Under the pieces are notes generated by a model, which saw only the letters and a list, made by a program, of their open reading frames with translations, was not told where the DNA came from and did not search any database. A stretch of 64,000 nucleotides of DNA from Telopea speciosissima (Eukaryota > Streptophyta > Magnoliopsida > Proteales > Proteaceae). The translations under genes were made by a program, and so were the position numbers. Position 1 is the stretch's first letter. Each line of letters starts with the position of its first letter. The stretch is from assembly GCF_018873765.1 (NCBI RefSeq), contig NW_025317406.1:1-64000 (forward strand), read 5' to 3'. Below are positions 58,169 through 64,000 of this stretch, one piece after another.

Positions 58169-58475
58169 TGATGTGGAATTTCAGCAAGAAGAGAAGATGG
58201 GCCTGTTGTTTGGGTTTAGTTCAGTTTCTTGGGTCAAACTGAAGTACTGAGCCTATGGTTCAAGATTGGGTCAAGTTAGGCTTAAATTTGAATGCCAAAT
58301 GGGTTAATGGGCCTTGGGCTTGGTATTTTTGCCTTTACTATTGTAATGAACCAATTCTATAAGTCTAGATATGAGGGATTTGAGGCCTATACAGGACTAA
58401 GTAGTTTGTTTCTATCTTGTAGTAGTCTAGAGGCCTATACTATTTTCTTGTATTGTTGCAAGGTTATAAACAATG
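58169..58475 (+). repeat. Dispersed repeat R1, copy 2
   Basis: Begins TGATGTGGAATTTCAGCAAG, the partner of 35362-35645. It is followed by about 2 kb of non-coding, pyrimidine-rich DNA (to about 60450) with recurring TTTCTATTTT and GTTACTAAT words like those after copy 1. Confidence 0.7.
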
Positions 58476-61400
58476 GAGTAGGGAATCATGCTATGTCAAC
58501 GATTTGAGAAACAATTTATAATGTAGGACAGGAATGAAGGTTCAACCAGTCCCAAAACAGGATCTGAAATTAGGGAAAAGGTTCAGCTCGATGGGAATAG
58601 GGATGGGATTATTGAATAGGTTAAGGAACAGGTTTAGGGTTAGGTTAGATGATGGAATAGGTCTAAAATAGTAGGGGATTGAAGGGGATAAACCAAAACC
58701 AAATCAGCAGCAGGTTTCCCCTTTGCCGATTTCAAAATTAGTACAGAAAACTGGGGTTTTGGGAATCTTGAGAGAAATTCAATGGCAGCCAATCTGCTGG
58801 GCAGAGGAGACTGAAACAGGGATCGAATGGAGGTCTTAGAGAGGGGAAGGTATGCTGGAAAGTTTGAAGAAAAGTAATGAGTAGATAGTGCAAAGGAGTG
58901 AGGGGACAGAAATAGAAGGTTGATTCAAAATTAAAAACTAACCACAGTGCTGGTCTGAGACTTGCAGCAGAGTGGTTTGAAGGTTGAAGATAACTTCTAA
59001 TGGCAGTAGAACAGTGTTGGGATGAAGAACCAAGCTTGAATCAGCCTCCTGGGCCCACCGCAAGGAGTCGACTGGATCGAACACCAGCCCCTTCCATAGT
59101 TCCATCTGAGATCAAACACTAAGGAAACTCCATAGGAGCAAGCATGCAAACAGCAGCACAGAGTTGAAGCCAAAGTCGTGGGCTCTTCAGCCCCTTGGGT
59201 TGCTTTGTATAATATTAGAAAGGAGCAGCAAGGGTCCACAATTAGAAAGTTTCAAAAATTGAAAGTTTCCAATTGGTCCCCTTTGCTTGAAGTACAAGAC
59301 ACAATCAGTTTCTAAACTGATGTGAACTACTAATTGTTGACCGCTACTAATTATGAAAATAGAAGCTAACTACTAACAATGAAAATTAAAAAGTAAATAA
59401 CTTCAGCTAGACCACTAGACTGGACCATAACTTAAACTGAACCAACCGGTTCAATTGAATTAACCCAAACCAACTTAAAAATAAACTAAGTAAAGAAGTA
59501 AACTAGCTAATCCCGTATGCAACCTTATTACCTATACTTTAGGCCCATAAAAGTGGCCTATTTGATTGACAACCCATGGGATCAAAGGCCCAACATGTAT
59601 AGAACCCAGCCCTAGACTTATTCCTAAGAAAACAAGCCATGTTTGGTGATGAATCTGCATCAATTTAGCCTTGAGTTTGTGAGTTCTGTGAGAGACAGAG
59701 CATGGTTCTGTGGGATATAGAACTGCTCTACTGTGAGATGTAGTAGGGAAAACTTGGTGGGAATCCAAGGCTGGAGTTGGTGTGTTTCCTTCTCAGTTGG
59801 GTGAGAAACCTAACATATCTTCTACTTCTTTATGAATTTGTTAAAGTCAGTTTCTGTTCTATTCATACATTGCAGTCAGCAGACTTTGCACTTTCCTGAA
59901 CCTTGCACTATTCTGTTGGATGTTAGTTGCTGATTACTATCTTGTGTGAATTGTGATGCTACTGATGGTCTAATGACAATTTTCCTGCCGTGTTTCCTCT
60001 CAGGTTTGCACATACTAGCTCTATTTTCTGATATGTCAAACCGGAGCAATCCCTTCGATTTCAGAATTCCATTTACTAGTTTGTTTTCAGAAATCTCTGC
60101 GTATGAGACTGAACTTCTATTCTTCAGTTTTTATTTTTAACCATCTTGTTTCTAATTTCCATTAATTTCTAATTTCTGGTTCCAGTTTCTATTTTCAGTT
60201 CTTTACTATCTAATTCTGTAAGTTACTATTTCTGGTTTTTAACTCTGGTTCTGAACTCACTTTCTATTTCTGTTCCTTGTTTCTAATTTCAATTTCAGTT
60301 TCTATTCTCTATCTTCTAAATCTTTTAGTTGCTATTTTGTTAGTTACTAATTTTTGCAACTTGTTATTTTCTGAGTTTCTAAATTGAGGATGCTATTTGG
60401 GAAGTTGCTAAATTCTGATTTCTATTTTGAGTCCCAACTCTGCAATCCTGGATCATGAGTTTTCCTAACCCAAATCCCTTAGGTGATTACTGATTAGAAT
60501 ACCCCGTTACTCCCTGCTTCCATGAAACATGCATGGAACTTGCCAATCATAAGATAAACAAGATGGGTACCCAAGGTTTTTCAAATACCATACTTGATAA
60601 GGGTCCCAGCATACCCTAAACATTAGGGTAGGGGCACAGCCCCTGTTAATCCTATGGCATTGCCACCCTGAATCCTGCCTAATCAATTTCCTAGGCCTAA
60701 AGTTTTATATTTGATGCTCTAAAATGTGGTACATGACAGGTATGGTTGAAAATAAAATTTTAACTTAATAATCTGATCATGATACTTGTAGGCTCATTCA
60801 GTGGGTCTGTTACTTGGGTTCAGGTGCTAGTGTTGGGTATGGGCTCTGTATGCAAGCTCACTTATGTCTAACCATTAAAGATGTATATGTGACTCAGCCA
60901 TAGTTCGAAAACTCGTCTTGTTTCGGTGTTACCAAAACTTCAAAATTTGAAACATTTTTTTTTGGTTTCGTTTTGATTTTTTGGTGGGAAAATGGCCATA
61001 GTTGGCTCTGGAACTTTAGGGGAAGCTTGTTTTAGGTTTAAAAAACATATTTAAATCTTCAAATTGTAAAAAAAAAAAAGCACCCAATTTGGTGTTTTGG
61101 ATTTGCACCCTTGATTGGCAGTAAACGTCATAATGTAGTCCTAGATTTGTGGAGGACCAACTAGGAGCCAGTACAACAGGATCTACTATGAACTGGTAGT
61201 CCGATTATGGTAAAAATTGGTTTTAGGTCAAAATTAGGGTTATGGTTTGGTTAGGGTTAGGGTTTGAGGTGTTGGTTATGCTAGGAAGATGTAGGGGAGT
61301 TTATCAATGAAGGTTACGTTACGTTTTGATGGAGGAATGTATGCTGGAATGAATTGGCAGCAAGTTAGGTTTAGGGTTTTGAAAGGTGGACGATGATGGA

Positions 61401-61827
61401 GGGGAATATATGCTGAAATTTATGGCTAAATCAGATGGTTAAATCTGGAGTTATGGACGTTTCCTAGTAGCGATAGGAGAGAGGGGTAAAAGTATAATTT
61501 CAGACAATCGGCTGGGTGGATGATAATGAAATTTGGATAGAGTCTCTTGTAGGGTTTGAGGAAGATTCGATCAAAATTTTAGCAGTATCTAATGGTTAGA
61601 TTTGGCTGGGCAAAATTCTCGCGAAAATCATCTTGCATGTGATCTTCTAGAAGGGAAGAATGTTTGCAGGTTTTTAGTTCTGGACTTACTTGTGGATGAA
61701 GAACAGATTGGATCAAACTTGGGGTGATGTTGTAGACTTGAACGGTGCTCGATGCTGTAGAATCACTCTTGAAATCAGAATTTGAATGTAGAACTTGAAC
61801 GTAACAGCAATGGAGAAAACAAATAAC
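58476..61827 (+). other. RAD17 intron 6, central part
   Basis: Non-coding, repeat-rich. Low-complexity TTTCTATTTCTG-type wording at 59840-60450 and a GGTTAGGGTTAGGGTTTGAGG run at about 61244-61266 (two telomere-like units only). No gene is supported. Confidence 0.4.
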
Positions 61828-62058
61828 TGTTGAGATGTGTTACCCGATATTATAAGGGTATTTTTGGTATTTTATTTATACTTTATTTATTTACTTTTGA
61901 ACAAGGGTAGAATTGTAATTTGGGCTGTGACACTGTTCACGTGAACAGTGTCGTGAACAATGTTTCCCTTTGTAATCTCTTTTATTATTATTATTATAAA
62001 TAGGGAGCTTGACTGATCTCATTGATCATTCAAGCCATTCACGAAATTCATGTTAACA
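61828..62058 (+). repeat. Element 5 5' LTR
   Basis: 231 bp. The right edge is fixed by the adjoining primer site. The left edge is chosen at the TG after AATAAC. Confidence 0.7.
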
Positions 62059-62071
62059 TGGCATCAGAGCC
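62059..62071 (+). promoter_or_regulatory. Element 5 primer-binding site
   Basis: TGGCATCAGAGCC, one base different from the TGGTATCAGAGC of the other elements, adjacent to the LTR. Confidence 0.85.
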
Positions 62072-62673
62072 AAATACACTCTGATCTAGGTTTTCAAAAC
62101 CCACCTCCCTCCCTTCGATTTTTTTTTTTCTCCTTCCCTCCATCGAGCTTCTTCCCTTCTTCTTTCTTCATTTCTTTTGGTTCTTCTTCCCCCATCAGGG
62201 GCAGCACTAGTGCACTACTGAGGTGATCGTAATGATCTAGCTGCTGCCCCAACATACCTCCTTTTTTATGCCTCTTTTTTTGATCGAGTGGAGCTGAAGA
62301 ACTGTTTGCGATTTGAAGATTCCTATTTTTTTTGGAGATCAGGCCTCTACATCTGTTTCGGCTGCATCTTCTATTATGGGATCTTTATTTGATATTGTTC
62401 TCAGCCCCTATTCACTTCATCAGATTGGTTGAAGACCCCAACCCCTTATCGATCTCTCTTCTCAGGGTTTTTTTCAAAACCCTGACATTAATCGATCTTG
62501 GGGTTGGGCTGCTGGTTCCTACTGTATCTGATTGGCACCTTTGCTGCCTTCATTCGACATCATTCCCAGCCTACATATCTGAGTTTTTTTGCTCCAATAC
62601 AGCACTCTTCTATTTGGGGTCGATTCCAGAATTTTTTTAGATATTTTTTGGCTGTTTGCTGCTTCATTGAAGA
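62072..62673 (+). other. Element 5 untranslated leader
   Basis: CT-rich leader between primer site and gag (CTTCCCTCCATC, TTCTTCTTCC runs). Open frames here are low-complexity and have no recognised domain. Confidence 0.5.
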
Positions 62674-64000
62674 TTGGTTGCCTGCTGCAATGATTGGTTT
62701 AGATCTTCTTCGGCCTCTTCTGGCATTGATGGCCAGCCCTGGATTGATTTTCTTCTCCTTGCTGCCCCAATCAAACTTGATGGCTCTAACTACCTGAAGT
62801 GGTCTCGGTCTACCTATTTGACAGTAGCTGGCCGTTTCCTCACTGGCCATTTTCTTGGGGCAACAACTAAACCAGTGGAAGAGGGTTCTCAGCTCAACAA
62901 GTGGTTATCTAATGATGCGATGCTGATGTCCTACTTGATCCATGCTATGCAAGGGGATATCTCAGACAATTTTCTTCTACTGGACACAACCCATACTATC
63001 TGGAATGGTGCCAAAGAGACTTATGGTCGCACGGGGAATGATGCATAGGTCAATGAGATTAGAAAGAAGGCTAATGCCACTACCCAACAGGAGCTCTCTG
63101 TCTCCAAATACTATGCTGCCCTCAAGAACATGTGGCAGCAATTGGATCATTACTCTGGCTATCAGCCCTCTACTACTACTGATCTGGCTGCCTATCGCAA
63201 ACACATTGACAAAATACGTGTATGATTTTTTGGCTGGACTAAATATGGAGTTTGATCCTATTCGGGCGCAAGTACTTGGGCAGTCCCCTTTTCCATCCCT
63301 AGAGCAGGCCTTTGCCTTGGTTCATAATGAGGAATCTCGTCGGGCGGCTATGCTGCATTCCTCTACTGTTGATCGATCCGCCTTACAAGTTGCTTCCAGT
63401 ACTGCTGCTCTTACCACTACTGATGGTGGTACTGCTGTCCCTAAAGGTCCTGTCAAGTGTGAACACTGCAACAGACTCTATCATACTAAGGCTCAATGCT
63501 GGAAGCTCCATGGGAAGTCTGCTGATTTTGAGGAAAAGAAAGCTCGTGGGAAGTTTAAGCCCAAGGCTCATATGACTGATTCTCCTACTACTGCTGCTGC
63601 TGCCCTTTCATCTGACATTGGGCTTACTCAAGATGAGCTCCTAGCTTTCCGTCGCATGCTACAGGCCTTTTCCGCTGCCTCCACTACGGCATTTACACCT
63701 GCTGCCCCTCTTGGTTCTAATTTTGCCTCAGGTACTCCAGTCAGTAGTCTGTGTGCATCGGCTGTATCCAGTCCTTGGATTATAGATTCCGGTGTCACTG
63801 ACCACATGACTGGCTCCTCCCATGTATTTCATCTTTATTCTCCATCTTCTGGCAAAGACAGTGTTCGAGTAGCTAATGGTTCCCTTTCTCCTATTAATGG
63901 GAAGGGTTCCATACGCTGCTCACCTACCCTGTCATTAAAATTTGTTTTGCATGTTCCGTCCTTTTCTACCAACCTTCTCTCTATTAGTAGACTAACTAGA
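62674..64000 (+). pseudogene. Element 5 gag and protease, broken
   Basis: Gag begins in the block with KLDGSNYLKWSRSTYLTVAG (about 62770-62840) and LSNDAMLMSYLIHAMQGDI. It is interrupted by TAG at 63046-63048 and by a frame change near 63215. It continues through YDFLAGLNMEFDPIRAQ, a CCHC knuckle (CEHCNRLYHTKAQCWKLHG, about 63458-63514) and the protease motif WIIDSGVTDHMTG, with catalytic Asp codon 63785-63787 intact. The window ends in the protease/GAG-pre-integrase region. A single stop and one shift indicate a fairly young but inactivated copy. Confidence 0.88.

Larger units (their letters stand above)
61828..64000 (+). mobile_element. Copia LTR retrotransposon (element 5), 5' part, runs off the window
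   Basis: 5' LTR 61828-62058 (TGTTGAGATGTG...GTTAACA) with the 20-bp palindrome at 61931-61950 and TATAAATAGG at about 61996-62005. It is followed by primer site TGGCATCAGAGCC (62059-62071). Gag and the start of pol follow on the plus strand, sense to RAD17 intron 6. The 3' LTR and right target duplication are outside, so the left LTR edge is a best guess. Confidence 0.85.

Noticed and set aside
61244..61266. GGTTAGGGTTAGGGTTTGAGG, interstitial telomere-like sequence
   Set aside because: Only about two to three imperfect units; common by chance in AT-rich intron DNA.

Overview
This 64 kb window is nuclear DNA of a flowering plant. It has three recognisable spliced nuclear genes and part of a fourth, long AT-rich introns, many Copia LTR retrotransposons, RTE-type LINE remnants, MITE-like foldbacks, a U6-like snRNA copy and a small piece of organellar (probably plastid) rpl2. 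The large TE-filled introns would fit a magnoliid or an early-diverging eudicot, but nothing here fixes the species.

Gene layout. (1) About 1245-2790, minus strand: exons of a CRLK-type receptor-like kinase. The first exon was not found and the C-terminal kinase exons are absent or lie left of the window. (2) 4432-20587, plus strand: a complete 12-exon synaptotagmin (SYT1/SYT2 class, 537 aa). A LINE remnant sits in intron 4. Intron 7 holds the rpl2 fragment and a Copia element with a 5-bp target duplication. (3) 27585-23929, minus strand: a complete 4-exon SABATH carboxyl methyltransferase (365 aa) that looks more jasmonate-MT-like than salicylate-MT-like at one active-site position. (4) 32925 to beyond 55191, plus strand: the N-terminal six exons of the checkpoint clamp loader RAD17. 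They spread over more than 22 kb, and the rest of the gene lies right of the window.

Transposon layout. The RAD17 introns form a TE nest. Intron 2 carries a 5.2 kb minus-strand Copia. Intron 4 (11.2 kb) carries LINE tails, an incomplete minus-strand Copia (44.4-49.3 kb) split by a 2.8 kb non-autonomous LTR element, and another minus-strand Copia remnant (50.3-53.4 kb). The last one has a 314-bp TRIM/SMART-like element in its LTR and an inverted piece of integrase. Intron 6 contains a U6 pseudogene, dispersed repeats, and at the right edge the 5' LTR and gag of a plus-strand Copia. Several of these LTRs share a 20-bp palindrome with a CACGTG (G-box) core.

All splice sites, domains and target duplications were read by eye. 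Family names rest on motif recognition, not on searches. No CRISPR, operon or prokaryotic feature is present. The most notable items are the miniature LTR elements, the trans-mobilisation suggested by shared LTR tips, the G-box palindrome shared among LTR families, the organellar rpl2 fragment and the U6-like copy with a compensated 5' stem.
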